NCBI RefSeq assembly: GCF_002109325.1
Contig: NZ_CP015348.1
Span: forward strand, 2,171,501-2,235,500
Length of the DNA stretch: 64,000 nucleotides
From: Sporosarcina ureae
GTDB taxonomy: Bacteria; Bacillota; Bacilli; Bacillales_A; Planococcaceae
Reading direction: 5' to 3'
Of this stretch, positions 25,274 to 34,990 are shown piece after piece; position 1 is the stretch's first letter, and each line of letters begins with the position of its first letter. The position numbers and the translations under genes are program-made. The notes beneath the pieces were generated by a model. The model searched no databases. It had not been told where the DNA came from and was given only the letters and a program-made list of their open reading frames with translations.

Positions 25274-25441
25274 ATGAAGGGTAAGACAGTCGCGATTTGG
25301 CTTGTAGTGGTGTTGATTGTAGCGGTAGTGGGCGTCGTATTGATGGTTCAGGCTACGTTTAAAAATAATCCCACACAGAAAAATCATCAGTCGATGGACA
25401 ATCAGTCGTATACCGAGATCGGTACATTCGGCTGGCAATAA
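25274..25441 (+). CDS. 55-residue membrane-anchored protein
   Basis: ATG at 25274 follows aggggtgatat by a few bases. The product has one N-terminal helix (IWLVVVLIVAVVGVVLMVQA, residues 8-27) and a polar Asn/Gln-rich tail of 27 residues facing outward if N-in. No family is recognised. The stop codon TAA sits at the foot of the shared terminator at 25440. Confidence 0.6.
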   Translation: MKGKTVAIWLVVVLIVAVVGVVLMVQATFKNNPTQKNHQSMDNQSYTEIGTFGWQ

Positions 25442-25479
25442 AAACAGCCTGTCAGGAATTCCCGACAGGCTGTTTTTAT
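25440..25479. terminator. Bidirectional terminator
   Basis: AAAACAGCCTGTC and GACAGGCTGTTTT form a strong stem with A- and T-runs on both sides, serving the small genes at 24661-25441 and the convergent MMPL gene. Confidence 0.93.
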
Positions 25480-27629
25480 TTTGCGCTATATTTCTGGCTG
25501 TTGGAACGGTATAATCCTTTGCCAAATGGCAACCACCAGTTCCACTTACCAAACAGTTTCATCAAACTAGGTACTAGCAACAGTCGGATAATTGTCGCAT
25601 CAATCGCAACAGCGACCGCGATTCCTACTCCAATTTGCTTGACTGGCATTACATCTGTAAACGCGAAGGCACCTGTTAGCACGATCATGATGAGCGCGGC
25701 AGACGTGATGACTTTACTTGTCGTCGCAAGTCCTTCGACCGTAGATTTGTCATTATCGAATGACTGTGCAAACTCTTCTTGCATCCGTGAGATCAAGAAT
25801 ACTTCATAGTCCATACTCAAGCCGAACACGAGACTGAAGACAATGACTGGGATGATGAGCGCTACGGTACCAGGATTTAATCCGAAATGACCGTACTGGA
25901 ATATATACACGAGTATACCGAACGTTGCCGATAACCCAAGAATATTCATTAGGATTGCTTTCACCGGAATGACTAATGAACGGAACGCGAACATTAGGAT
26001 GAAGAATGTTGAAACGATGATAATTAATAATACGTATACGATGTGATCCGCTATTTCATCGAAGATTTCCTGATTGAAACGCGGTTCACCGCCTAGCAAG
26101 ATGTTGAAGCCAGTATCTTTCTCTGACCAATCACGAATCCAGTCTTGTGCTTCATTCGAGCTACCGGCAGCACTCAACGTAACGGGGATAAGTAATCGGT
26201 TGCCACTGTCCGTGAAGTTCTTCAGCACGGGATTGAGTTGATCGTACATTTGCGGAATACGCAGCGTTTGCTCCCATTCCTTTACAGTATCTATACCACT
26301 GAGCGTAAAGACGGTCGAAACTTCTTTAACTACCGGATCATTCGTCAATTGATCTTGCAACGTAATCATATCCGCCAGACCTTCAGTCGTTTTCCAGCTA
26401 CCATCCCGTTCAGCAATGAGGAACACGGTACTCTCGTCACCTAAGCCAAACGTATCTTCCATTTGTTCAAATGCTACACGTGTATCAAAGTTTTTCGGTA
26501 ACGAGTCGATCTGCGGAATCGTCAATTCCATGTTCTTCACCGGAATAACCGCAATTGCGAGTAACACAAATGCTACGATCGCAATGGTTACCGGACGTTT
26601 GATAACACCGTTCGCAAACTTTCTCCAACCGTTTGCATCTTCGTTACGCTCTTTCAGCAAACGGCCCTTGTGAATACGTTCACCGAGCATCAACAAGACG
26701 GAAGGCAATAAAGTAAGTGATGAAACGACTGCCATTCCAACGACAATCATGCCGCCAAGTGCAATATTCATGAAAATATCCACCTTAATGAGCAGCATCG
26801 CACCAAGTCCAATAAACACACAAACTGCAGAGAATATAATGGAACGGCCAGCAGTACGGATCGTCATGATGATCGATTCCTCGACGCTACGTTTCCTAAG
26901 TTCTTCTCGATACCGACTAATGAACAACAACGCAAAGTCTATGGACAGAGCGAGACCGAGCATCGGCACGATATTCAGTACGAAAATAGAGAGATCTACC
27001 GTGTTGCCAAGCAAAGCTAAAATTCCGAGAGTGGAGACGACGGTGCCAATGCCGACAATTAATGGAACGAAAGAGGCAACGATTGTTCCAAATGCAAACA
27101 ACAACACGACGATCGCAATCGGTAAACCGATCGCTTCCGCTGTCATCAAGTCTCGTTGGCTCGCTTGATTGACATCGTGTTCAAATGCCCCTCCACCAGT
27201 GAGTGTTACGCCAGCTTGACCCCCGATTTCGTCGCGTATATCCTCGACGACTTGCGGCATATCGTCAGGTGCCGTATCAAATTGCAACAAGGCATAGGAT
27301 AAATCTTTCGTATACTGTTCTTTTTCCACAAGAGGAGATACGATATCGGACATGACACCGAGCTTTTCTAGCTGATCAAGTGATGCATCGATTTCTGCAT
27401 CGGACTTTCCGTCAAATACTAAAAATAATGACTCGGCAGGCAATCCGAAGTCTTCCGAGACGATTTTCATGACGTGTTCATGCTCGCCATCTACACGGAA
27501 GCCGTCTCCTGCAAGTAGGCCGGGCAATTGGATGGCGAAATACGTCATCACCCCAAATAGCAAAATCCAAAACATGAAAATCCATTTATACGATTGGGTC
27601 ACAAACTTCCCGAATCTCTGCAAGGCCAT
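25476..27629 (-). CDS. MMPL-family RND exporter (YdfJ-like)
   Basis: A 717-residue membrane transporter made of two halves, each with one helix, a large outside domain and five further helices: helix 1 at about 14-33, outside domain to about 160, helices at about 165-310, then helix 7 near 345 and a second outside domain to about 520, with the last five helices at about 530-690. The RND/MMPL motif GLALSIDFALLFISRYREEL (near 225) and its repeat GLSMDYEVFLISRMQEE (near 603) carry the conserved Asp residues. MMPL proteins export lipids or drugs using proton motive force; the substrate is unknown. Monocistronic. Confidence 0.9.
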   Translation of the reverse strand: MALQRFGKFVTQSYKWIFMFWILLFGVMTYFAIQLPGLLAGDGFRVDGEHEHVMKIVSEDFGLPAESLFLVFDGKSDAEIDASLDQLEKLGVMSDIVSPLVEKEQYTKDLSYALLQFDTAPDDMPQVVEDIRDEIGGQAGVTLTGGGAFEHDVNQASQRDLMTAEAIGLPIAIVVLLFAFGTIVASFVPLIVGIGTVVSTLGILALLGNTVDLSIFVLNIVPMLGLALSIDFALLFISRYREELRKRSVEESIIMTIRTAGRSIIFSAVCVFIGLGAMLLIKVDIFMNIALGGMIVVGMAVVSSLTLLPSVLLMLGERIHKGRLLKERNEDANGWRKFANGVIKRPVTIAIVAFVLLAIAVIPVKNMELTIPQIDSLPKNFDTRVAFEQMEDTFGLGDESTVFLIAERDGSWKTTEGLADMITLQDQLTNDPVVKEVSTVFTLSGIDTVKEWEQTLRIPQMYDQLNPVLKNFTDSGNRLLIPVTLSAAGSSNEAQDWIRDWSEKDTGFNILLGGEPRFNQEIFDEIADHIVYVLLIIIVSTFFILMFAFRSLVIPVKAILMNILGLSATFGILVYIFQYGHFGLNPGTVALIIPVIVFSLVFGLSMDYEVFLISRMQEEFAQSFDNDKSTVEGLATTSKVITSAALIMIVLTGAFAFTDVMPVKQIGVGIAVAVAIDATIIRLLLVPSLMKLFGKWNWWLPFGKGLYRSNSQKYSAK

Positions 27630-27729
27630 TCCTCCTCAAACGATGTGTGAAATCATGTAAATTCATTTCTATGTTTATCATAGCAACGAAGTACCAGAAG
27701 ATGTTGCGAAAATATGGAAAGAAACGCAC

Positions 27730-27761
27730 AAAAAAACCACTCCCTAAAAGGAAGTGGTTTG
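27730..27761 (-). terminator. Terminator after the cold-shock gene
   Basis: On the minus strand AACCACTTCC-TTTT-AGGGAGTGGTT is followed by a run of seven T (A-run at 27730-27736 on plus). Confidence 0.9.
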
Positions 27762-27771
27762 TATAGTTAAA

Positions 27772-27972
27772 TTAGTTTTTAGTTACGTTAGTAGCTTGAA
27801 GTCCGCGTTGTCCTTGTTCGATCTCGAAAGACACGTCTTGACCTTCTTCAAGAGTTTTGAATCCGTCACCTTGGATAGCTGAGAAGTGTACGAATACGTC
27901 GTCGCCATCTTCACGTTCGATGAAGCCATAACCTTTTTCTGCGTTAAACCATTTTACTTTACCTTGTTCCAT
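27772..27972 (-). CDS. cspD: Cold-shock protein (CspA/CspB family)
   Basis: A 66-residue OB-fold RNA/DNA chaperone. RNP-1 (KGYGFIE) and RNP-2 (VFVHFSAI) are intact, and the length is typical. Start is the ATG at 27972, with gaggaggaaac 4-12 bases upstream on the minus strand; the ATG 11 codons earlier would add residues not seen in the family. About 190 bases separate it from the pit gene and form a long 5' leader, as usual for csp mRNAs. The specific symbol (cspB/C/D) is uncertain. Confidence 0.93.
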   Translation of the reverse strand: MEQGKVKWFNAEKGYGFIEREDGDDVFVHFSAIQGDGFKTLEEGQDVSFEIEQGQRGLQATNVTKN

Positions 27973-28165
27973 GTTTGTTTCCTCCTCGTGCACACTCGTG
28001 TACACATTGTATTACTATCCTTGCTCAATTTCTCAAAAACGGTCGAGATAAAATCGTAGACCAGCGTCGAACAAAAATAATTCTTCTTTATCATAACAAG
28101 AAAAGGGAGATAAAGCAAGTTGAAGGATTCCCTTACTAGATTCCCTGTTTGCCTTTTCACTTTGA

Positions 28166-29164
28166 TTATAGGAAAAGTGTGAATATTTTATAGACGACCC
28201 CGGCCATTAAAGCGGAGATCGGCATCGTGATAATCCACGTTAAAACAATCTTTTGTGCGACTCCCCATTTCACACCTTTTAAGCGTTGCGCTGACCCGAC
28301 TCCCATAATAGAAGAAGAGATGACATGCGTCGTGCTGACAGGCAAATGAAGAAGTGTGGCACCGAAAATAATGACCGCGGAGTTCAAATCGGACGCAATC
28401 CCGTGAATCGGCCGGATTTTCATAATCTTGCCGCCAACGGTTTTAATAATCTTATACCCGCCGATTGACGTCCCGATTCCCATCGCAGTCGCCGCTGCAA
28501 TCCGTACCCATAACTGGATATCGTCGGTGGTCTGCAATTCTGCCGCGATCAAAGCCATCGTAATAATCCCCATTGCCTTTTGCGCGTCATTCGTACCGTG
28601 CGTGAATGATTGAATCGCAGCCGTCCCGATTTGCATGTAGCGAATACGACGGTTTGCTTTAAATAAATTACGGTTCTTTAATACCGTACGTAAGATGGTC
28701 ATGACAAGAAATCCGCCGACGAGTGCAATGATAGGGGACAGTAACAGTGCTTGAATGATTTTAATGAATCCGCTGTAATTCAGAATACCAAATCCGGCTG
28801 CTGCAATTGCTGAGCCGGCAATAGATCCGATCAATGCATGCGATGAGCTAGAAGGAATTCCAAAATACCACGTGACCAAGTTCCAGATAATCGCGGAAAC
28901 GAGTGCTGCCAAAATAACGAGAGAACCATTTTCTAATACGAACGGATCGACGATATCTTTTGTAATGGTTTTTGCTACACCTGTGAATGTCAGTGCACCG
29001 ACAAAGTTCATCGTGGCCGCTAGCATAATCGCAGTCCGAGGTTTCAAAGCGCGTGTCGATACCGAAGTAGCGATCGCGTTGGCTGTATCGTGAAAACCAT
29101 TAATGAAGTCGAATGCCAAGGCAAAGACCACGACGAGAATGGTTAGTATGAGAATCGTATCCAT
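28166..29164 (-). CDS. pit: Inorganic phosphate transporter, PiT family
   Basis: A 332-residue membrane transporter with about ten helices and the PiT signature twice: FDFINGFHDTANAIATSVSTRAL (near 18-40) and SFTHGTNDAQKAMGIITMAL (near 191-210), the halves of an inverted repeat. GIPSSSSHALIGS (near 105) and PVSTTHVISSSIMG (near 279) complete it. PiT imports phosphate (or metal-phosphate) by cation symport at low affinity. It lies 13 bases after its DUF47 partner and is co-transcribed with it. Confidence 0.93.
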   Translation of the reverse strand: MDTILILTILVVVFALAFDFINGFHDTANAIATSVSTRALKPRTAIMLAATMNFVGALTFTGVAKTITKDIVDPFVLENGSLVILAALVSAIIWNLVTWYFGIPSSSSHALIGSIAGSAIAAAGFGILNYSGFIKIIQALLLSPIIALVGGFLVMTILRTVLKNRNLFKANRRIRYMQIGTAAIQSFTHGTNDAQKAMGIITMALIAAELQTTDDIQLWVRIAAATAMGIGTSIGGYKIIKTVGGKIMKIRPIHGIASDLNSAVIIFGATLLHLPVSTTHVISSSIMGVGSAQRLKGVKWGVAQKIVLTWIITMPISALMAGVVYKIFTLFL

Positions 29165-29177
29165 TGGTTAGGACCCC

Positions 29178-29798
29178 TTATGCGTTGCGCATGATAATGG
29201 TTTCGATATTGTTTGCCACGTCTTGACAAAAGTCTGCCGTGTCTTCCAGCAGTTCATACAGATCTTTCAATTGAATGATACGAATTGGATCTTTTTCACG
29301 AATGAACATTTGCTTAATGGAAGTCCGCAACACTTCGTCGCAAATCCGTTCATACTCTTTGATTTGCACAGCATGCGTACGCATTTCCACTAGCTTTTTC
29401 TTCGTCAGCAATTCCATCGCCAAAACGATTTCATCGGTACTTTTCATAATGTTGAGAATGAACTTCTGCATGTACTCATCTATTTCAATGAGAGAAAACA
29501 TCTCGAGATTAGCAAGGAAATGCTCCATGCCATCGAGGATATCATCCATTGCAATCGCGATACTCAAAATATCTTCGCGCTCAATCGGCGTCATGAACGA
29601 TGTGTTCAACTTCGTGATTAATTCATGAATCAACGTGTCACCAGCTGTTTCGTATTCCTTCATGCGAATGCTGACATCCTTTAAGTCCGAGACAGAATCG
29701 ACTTTAAACTCGTTCGCATAGTGCATGGATTCTTGCACATGCTTGGCGATGTCCAATAACGCTGTAAAAAAAGGATCGGGTTTACGTGGACCTAACAT
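29178..29798 (-). CDS. DUF47/PhoU-like phosphate transport accessory protein
   Basis: A 206-residue all-helical protein of the DUF47 (YkaA) family. The PhoU-like metal-binding patterns are EYETAGDTLIHELITKLNTSFMTPIEREDI (near 48-77) and KEYERICDEVLRTSI (near 147-161). DUF47 proteins are encoded next to PiT transporters and are thought to modulate them, much as PhoU does for the Pst system. First gene of the two-gene operon; the ribosome site is tggaggaattt on the minus strand. A PhoP-like direct repeat lies upstream at 29935. Confidence 0.9.
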   Translation of the reverse strand: MLGPRKPDPFFTALLDIAKHVQESMHYANEFKVDSVSDLKDVSIRMKEYETAGDTLIHELITKLNTSFMTPIEREDILSIAIAMDDILDGMEHFLANLEMFSLIEIDEYMQKFILNIMKSTDEIVLAMELLTKKKLVEMRTHAVQIKEYERICDEVLRTSIKQMFIREKDPIRIIQLKDLYELLEDTADFCQDVANNIETIIMRNA

Positions 29799-29934
29799 CT
29801 AAATTCCTCCATCTATTGTTGACATCGATAGTTATTACATCATACAAAAACCGCGCGTAAAAAGATAGCGATCGGTGTAGAATTTCAGCAGAATTTGTTT
29901 GGATTTTCAATTAGCCCTTAGTATGCACAACTAT

Positions 29935-29951
29935 TGTTAAGTTATCGTTAA
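29935..29951 (-). promoter_or_regulatory. Possible PhoP box upstream of the pit operon
   Basis: On the minus strand TTAACG-N5-TTAACA (29951-29935) matches the direct-repeat half-sites of Bacillus PhoP (TTAACA separated by about 5). Only two good half-sites are seen, and the site lies 137 bases before the DUF47 start, so it may equally serve the divergent chrA gene. Confidence 0.35.
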
Positions 29952-30032
29952 GTTCTAATGAATTCATTGAAAATAAACTTAAACATGAGATGATCGGCAA
30001 TAAAGCATTATAAAAGCCGGAAGGAGATCAAA

Positions 30033-31220
30033 ATGAAGAATAATATAGCATCTTCCACAAAAAGACTAGTAGAATTATTTATCGTCTCTCTTAAACTAGG
30101 ATTGACCTCATTTGGTGGACCAACCGCGCATTTAGGTTACTTCCATGAAGAGTATGTGCGAAAACGTAAATGGATGGATGAAAAAGGGTATGCGGATTTA
30201 GTAGCATTAGCGCAATTCCTTCCAGGTCCAGCAAGCAGTCAGGTAGGGATTGGAATCGGTGTGGCGCGTGCAGGGGTAGTCGGCGGCTTTATTTCCTTTC
30301 TAGGTTTCACGATGCCATCTGTCGTGGCGTTGATCTTATTTGCTACGCTTCTAGCGGGTTCAGATATTAGTGATGCAGGCTGGCTCCATGGATTGAAGAT
30401 CGTGGCGGTGGCGATTGTCGCGCACGCGGTCCTCGGCATGGCAAAGAATTTAACGCCAGATATTAAGCGAAAAGCGATCGCATTATTAGCACTCGTTGTC
30501 ACGCTCTTATGGCAAGCGGCTTTTACGCAAGTTGGAGTGATTATAGTAGCGGGTTTAGTAGGGTTATGGTTGTTCAAAGCTCAGGATTCGTCAGATGCTA
30601 GTTCCTCGAAATTCCTCGTGTCAAAGAAAACGGGAGTTATTTGTTTAACATTGTTCTTTACTTTGCTTGGCATGTTGCCGTTGCTTCGGGAACTGACAGG
30701 ATCTTATTGGATCGCGTTATTCGATAGCTTTTATCGGTCGGGTGCGCTCGTATTTGGTGGGGGACATGTTGTCTTGCCTTTATTGGAACAGGAGCTGGTA
30801 CCGGCTGGATGGATTGGAAATGAATCATTTTTAGCAGGTTATGGTGCGACGCAAGCGGTTCCAGGACCGTTGTTTACGTTTGCAGCCTATCTTGGAGCCG
30901 TGATGAACGGTTGGCAAGGTGGATTATTCGCAACCGTCGCGATTTTCTTGCCTGCCTTTTTATTGATCGTCGGAGCACTGCCTTTTTGGGACGTTTTGCG
31001 CAATCATCCGAAAATCAAAGGTGCGGTCATGGGTGTCAATGCTGCAGTCATTGGAATACTTCTTTCGGCGTTATATAATCCAATCTGGACGAGCTCGATT
31101 TTGCGGGCCGAAGACTTTGCATTGGCGGCCGTTTTATTCAGTATGCTGACTTTTTGGAAGATGCCTCCATGGATTGTCGTGCTAGCCGGTGCGGTAGGCG
31201 GAGCTTTATTGTCTATATAG
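30033..31220 (+). CDS. chrA: Chromate transporter (long-chain ChrA)
   Basis: A 395-residue CHR-family membrane protein with two homologous halves. The first half begins LFIVSLKLGLTSFGGPTAHLGYFHEEYV (near 15-42) and has the family motif ALAQFLPGPASSQVGIGIG (near 63-81). The second repeats them as ALFDSFYRSGALVFGGGHVVLPLLEQELV (near 231-259) and YGATQAVPGPLFTFAAYLG (near 273-291). ChrA exports chromate in exchange for protons; many homologues have unproven substrates. Ribosome site ccggaaggagatc. The MFS gene follows 72 bases on and may be co-transcribed. Confidence 0.92.
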   Translation: MKNNIASSTKRLVELFIVSLKLGLTSFGGPTAHLGYFHEEYVRKRKWMDEKGYADLVALAQFLPGPASSQVGIGIGVARAGVVGGFISFLGFTMPSVVALILFATLLAGSDISDAGWLHGLKIVAVAIVAHAVLGMAKNLTPDIKRKAIALLALVVTLLWQAAFTQVGVIIVAGLVGLWLFKAQDSSDASSSKFLVSKKTGVICLTLFFTLLGMLPLLRELTGSYWIALFDSFYRSGALVFGGGHVVLPLLEQELVPAGWIGNESFLAGYGATQAVPGPLFTFAAYLGAVMNGWQGGLFATVAIFLPAFLLIVGALPFWDVLRNHPKIKGAVMGVNAAVIGILLSALYNPIWTSSILRAEDFALAAVLFSMLTFWKMPPWIVVLAGAVGGALLSI

Positions 31221-31292
31221 TATAAAAGTAACCAAATACAACTACTTTTGTTATACTAAATGAATTCTATAGAAGAAGTGGGTTATGTACAT

Positions 31293-32510
31293 ATGAAAAC
31301 TTCATTACAAAAAAAGATTCCTATGCCAACTGTTTGGCTCGTTATATTGCTCGGTTCGTTGTCGGCATTCGGTCCGCTGTCGATGGATATGTATTTGCCA
31401 GGATTGCCTATTGTGGCGGAGGATTTAAATGCTTCGACTTCACTTGTTCAATTAAGTCTGACGGCTTGTCTGCTGGGCTTAGGCGTAGGACAGCTCATTT
31501 TTGGACCGTTAAGTGATATTTATGGCAGACGGAAACCGCTCGTCATTACGCTTAGCGTGTACGCAATCGCTTCCGTTCTATGTGCGTTTAGTCCGAATAT
31601 CTGGATTTTCGTTGCATTGCGTTTCGTTCAAGGTTTAACAGGCGCTGCTGGAATTGTAATTGCGAGAGCTTGCGCACGTGATTTATATGTAGGAAGTGAA
31701 TTAACAAAATTCATGGCGATGTTGTCGATCGTCAGTGGATCAGCACCGATACTTTCTCCGATAATAGGCGGTGTTGTGCTGAATTATGCTTCGTGGCCAA
31801 CGGTGTTCTTGTTACTGGGAGTCATCGGTTTGTTGATGTTTTTATCCACAGCGTTTTTCTTGCCGGACACGTTGCCGGTTGAAGCACGTTCGGAGAGTGG
31901 AATGCTGGCAGTCATCAAGACATTTAGTGGTCTACTGAGGGATAAGTGGTTCTTAAGCATCGCGTTAACGCAAGGTTTGATCATGTCAAGCCTATTCGCG
32001 TACATTGCGGGGTCTCCGTTCGTTTTACAGAATATTTATGGTATCACTGCGCAACAGTTTTCTCTGTTTTTCGCAATGAATGGTATCGGAATCATTACAG
32101 CGGCACAAGTGACGGGGCGGCTTTCGGGTAGAATTCACGAGTTGAAGTTCCTGCGCGCAGGTGTGTTGCTTTCATTCACAGCGAGTATTGTACTTTTGTT
32201 GACCGTCTGGAATGAATGGCCGCTTGCTGTAATTGCGACGGCGTTATTCTTTATGGTGTCGAGTGTTGGTTTGGTGTCGCCTGCGGCATTTTCGCTAGCG
32301 ATGCAGAGTCAAGGGAAGTCAGCAGGAAGCGCGTCGGCGTTTATTGGACTGGTGCCTTTCATCGGCGGTGCAATTGTTTCGCCACTAGTAGGACTAGCGG
32401 GAGACAGCTCGGCGTGGCCGCTTAGTATTATCGTATTGACATGCAGTACCGCGGCGTTAGTGATTTATTTTGCAGTGGTTCAGAAAGCGTTTCGGATGCA
32501 AGGAGTTTGA
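31293..32510 (+). CDS. Bcr/CflA-family MFS multidrug exporter
   Basis: A 405-residue, 12-helix major facilitator protein. The Bcr/CflA start LSAFGPLSMDMYLPGLPIVAEDL carries the conserved acidic residue in helix 1; the MFS signature LIFGPLSDIYGRRKP is near 78-92, and the antiporter motif GAAGIVIARACARDL near 122. Bcr/CflA proteins export drugs or metabolites with proton antiport. The ATG at 31293 has aagtgggtt upstream, whereas the ATG at 31260 follows a T/A-rich hairpin with no ribosome site, so the later one is used. Confidence 0.87.
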   Translation: MKTSLQKKIPMPTVWLVILLGSLSAFGPLSMDMYLPGLPIVAEDLNASTSLVQLSLTACLLGLGVGQLIFGPLSDIYGRRKPLVITLSVYAIASVLCAFSPNIWIFVALRFVQGLTGAAGIVIARACARDLYVGSELTKFMAMLSIVSGSAPILSPIIGGVVLNYASWPTVFLLLGVIGLLMFLSTAFFLPDTLPVEARSESGMLAVIKTFSGLLRDKWFLSIALTQGLIMSSLFAYIAGSPFVLQNIYGITAQQFSLFFAMNGIGIITAAQVTGRLSGRIHELKFLRAGVLLSFTASIVLLLTVWNEWPLAVIATALFFMVSSVGLVSPAAFSLAMQSQGKSAGSASAFIGLVPFIGGAIVSPLVGLAGDSSAWPLSIIVLTCSTAALVIYFAVVQKAFRMQGV

Positions 32511-32534
32511 GTGGATAAGGCTGGCAGTGTGATG

Positions 32535-32632
32535 GGGTAGGGGGATTGGCGCTTCGGAGGGGACGCTTTCCTAGAGGGCTCGCGGTGAGCCAACTGGAGC
32601 TTCGATCTCCTCGTACTCACCAAGTAATTCAC
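32535..32632 (+). repeat. Dispersed GC-rich repeat, short copy
   Basis: ggagggga-cgctttcc-tagagggctcgcggtgagccaactggagcttc matches 1-40 directly and 228-318 in reverse. It lies alone between the MFS gene and fumC. Confidence 0.7.
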
Positions 32633-32721
32633 CTCCAATCCTTTTTAATTCAAATTTGCGCGAAAATAGGGCATGATAGAGATAGAGAGTCTGATTATTA
32701 CTTTGAGAGGTGGATGTAAAG

Positions 32722-34107
32722 ATGGAATATCGTATTGAGCATGACACGTTCGGAGAAATACAAGTACCAGCAGATAAGTTATGGGGAGCGCAGACGCAGC
32801 GCAGTAAGCACAACTTTAAAATCGGCGGGGAACGCATTCCGCTTGGTGTAATCCAAGCCTTTGCCCATTTGAAAAAATCAGCAGCAATCGCAAGTCATTC
32901 ATTCGGCAATCTATCCGAAGTCAAAATGAAAGCTATCAAAGCAGCAGCAGAAGAAGTCATTGAAGGCAAATGGGACGAGCACTTCCCGTTAGTCGTTTGG
33001 CAAACAGGAAGCGGTACGCAATCGAACATGAACATGAACGAAGTACTCGCTAACCGTGGAAACCAGTTGCTTGAAGAGTGGGGCGAGGAAGAACGCCTGC
33101 ACCCGAATGACGATGTCAACAAATCACAGAGTTCGAATGATACGTTCCCGACAGCACTTCACGTGGCGGGTGTAATTGCGGTAGAGCGCGAAGTATTGCC
33201 GGCAATTGATAAATTAGCAGCAACACTTCAGAAAAAATCTGAAGACTTCACAGACATTATTAAAATTGGCCGTACGCACTTACAAGACGCGACGCCATTG
33301 ACGTTGGGTCAGGAAATCAGCGGTTGGCACAGAATGCTTGAGAAAACGCACAGCATGCTAGAAACTAGTGTCGAGACGATGAAGGAACTCGCAATCGGCG
33401 GTACAGCGGTCGGTACAGGACTGAACGCACCAGCTGGATTCGGTGAGAAAGTTGCGGAAGAGATTTCGAAGTCAGTTGGAATCGACTTTACATCTGCACA
33501 GAATAAATTCCACGCATTGACGAGTTATGATGAAGTTGTCTACACACACGGCGCGCTAAAAGCATTGGCAGCAGACTTGATGAAAATAGCAAACGACGTA
33601 CGTTGGTTAGCAAGTGGTCCACGTTCAGGTATTGGCGAAATTACGATTCCTGAAAACGAACCAGGCAGCTCGATCATGCCAGGTAAAGTGAATCCAACAC
33701 AAAGTGAAGCGTTGACGATGGTTGTGGCTCAAGTTATGGGTAACGACGCGACGATCGGCTTCTCCGCAAGTCAGGGTAACTTTGAATTGAACGTCTTCAA
33801 ACCAGTTATTATCTATAACTTCCTACAATCAGCGAAATTATTGGCTGACGGTATGATCAGCTTCAACGATAACTGTGCAGTTGGAATTGAACCGAACCGT
33901 GAAGAAATCGATAATAAAGTAAAGAATTCCTTGATGCTAGTTACAGCATTGAATCCACATATTGGCTATGAAAATGCGGCGAAAATTGCGAAGAAAGCTC
34001 ATACAGAAGGTACTACGCTGAAAGAAGCGGCACTATCTACTGGTTTATTGACAGAAGCGCAATTTGACGAATATGTAGACCCAAGCAAGATGACGGGCAA
34101 CTCATAA
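32722..34107 (+). CDS. fumC: Fumarate hydratase, class II
   Basis: A 461-residue TCA-cycle enzyme converting fumarate and malate. The fumarase/aspartase signature [13 protein letters not shown] is near 317-329; other active-site parts are [16 protein letters not shown] (near 94), [11 protein letters not shown] (near 137) and [16 protein letters not shown] (near 184, catalytic His). Length matches B. subtilis CitG (462). A GTG four codons upstream is possible, but gagaggtgg sits about 9 bases before the ATG at 32722, and the family begins MEYRIE. Confidence 0.96.
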   Translation: MEYRIEHDTFGEIQVPADKLWGAQTQRSKHNFKIGGERIPLGVIQAFAHLKKSAAIASHSFGNLSEVKMKAIKAAAEEVIEGKWDEHFPLVVWQTGSGTQSNMNMNEVLANRGNQLLEEWGEEERLHPNDDVNKSQSSNDTFPTALHVAGVIAVEREVLPAIDKLAATLQKKSEDFTDIIKIGRTHLQDATPLTLGQEISGWHRMLEKTHSMLETSVETMKELAIGGTAVGTGLNAPAGFGEKVAEEISKSVGIDFTSAQNKFHALTSYDEVVYTHGALKALAADLMKIANDVRWLASGPRSGIGEITIPENEPGSSIMPGKVNPTQSEALTMVVAQVMGNDATIGFSASQGNFELNVFKPVIIYNFLQSAKLLADGMISFNDNCAVGIEPNREEIDNKVKNSLMLVTALNPHIGYENAAKIAKKAHTEGTTLKEAALSTGLLTEAQFDEYVDPSKMTGNS

Positions 34108-34191
34108 TTGTCATGAATTTGTACGCTTGTTTTTCCCGCAAACCTTGTATACTAAAGGCATAACGTCTATACGAAGGAGTCAGGAATATAC

Positions 34192-34716
34192 ATGAAAAAG
34201 AAGTTACTTGCAGGACTGGCGGCGCTGACTTTGGCGCTTGCGGCATGCGGAAACGGCGCTACAGAAAAGCCTGCTGAAGTCGATCCGAAAGACGTGCGTG
34301 CAGAAGCAGGACATGACCACGCAGAACATTTGCCAAACGGAGACTTGCAAGAAGTGACCGCTTCAGCGGATATCTTGCCTTCATTTCTAGATGATAAGCC
34401 AGAAGATATGCGTATGGTCTATCAAGTAGCGGCCAATGCAACGGACATTTTAGAATACATGCCTTGCTATTGTGGTTGCGGAGATAGTGCCGGACACAAG
34501 AGTAATATGAATTGTTTCTTGGATGAAGTGCGCGAAGACGGCTCGGTCGTCTGGGATGATCACGGCACACGTTGCCTAGTTTGTCTGGAGATCGCAGTGA
34601 AATCCGTACAAATGAAGCAAGACGGCAAGTCGATGAAAGAAATCCGTGACGCAATTGATACAGAGTATGGTAATGGAAATTACGCGAAACCGACGGATAC
34701 TCCAATGCCTGCATAA
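34192..34716 (+). CDS. PCYCGC-motif lipoprotein
   Basis: A 174-residue exported lipoprotein: signal peptide with lipobox LAAC (Cys at residue 18), then a His-rich acidic stretch (AGHDHAEHLPNGD) and a domain with the Cys-rich motif MPCYCGCGDSAGHKSNMNCF (near 94) and a second CLVC (near 128). The family, defined by PCYCGC, is found in Bacillota lipoproteins and probably binds metal or a redox centre, but its function is unknown. Ribosome site cgaaggagtcagg. The last 11 codons and the terminator are duplicated downstream at 34940, giving a stray copy of its C-terminal coding end. Confidence 0.83.
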   Translation: MKKKLLAGLAALTLALAACGNGATEKPAEVDPKDVRAEAGHDHAEHLPNGDLQEVTASADILPSFLDDKPEDMRMVYQVAANATDILEYMPCYCGCGDSAGHKSNMNCFLDEVREDGSVVWDDHGTRCLVCLEIAVKSVQMKQDGKSMKEIRDAIDTEYGNGNYAKPTDTPMPA

Positions 34717-34729
34717 TCGATAATATAGG

Positions 34730-34772
34730 CTGCAGATTTACTCTTTAACGGGAGTGGATCTGCAGTTTTTTT
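34730..34772 (+). terminator. Terminator of the PCYCGC gene (copy 1)
   Basis: CTGCAGATTTACTC pairs with GAGTGGATCTGCAG, followed by seven T. An identical second copy lies at 34991-35034 in the duplication, with eight T. Confidence 0.9.
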
Positions 34773-34798
34773 GCGTTTGATCATAGATTGTGGGTAAG

Positions 34799-34912
34799 CG
34801 CTCTATCGGACAGTTTAAGCGCTCATAGAATGGCTGTAACTGCTCTATAGCAAGCTGAATTCGCTCATAGTTTTGACCTAAGCGCTCTATACACGCATGT
34901 AACCGCTCATAG
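34799..34912. repeat. 21-bp-period array, copy 3 (six units)
   Basis: Anchors alternate CGCTCTAT and CGCTCATAG (with one TGCTCTAT) at 34799, 34820, 34841, 34862, 34883 and 34904, exactly 21 bases apart. It follows the terminator directly. Confidence 0.88.
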
Positions 34913-34990
34913 CCGGATATTTGAACACCCGAACACCTGATTACGCGAAACCGACGGATACTCCAATGCCTGCATAATCGATAATATAGG

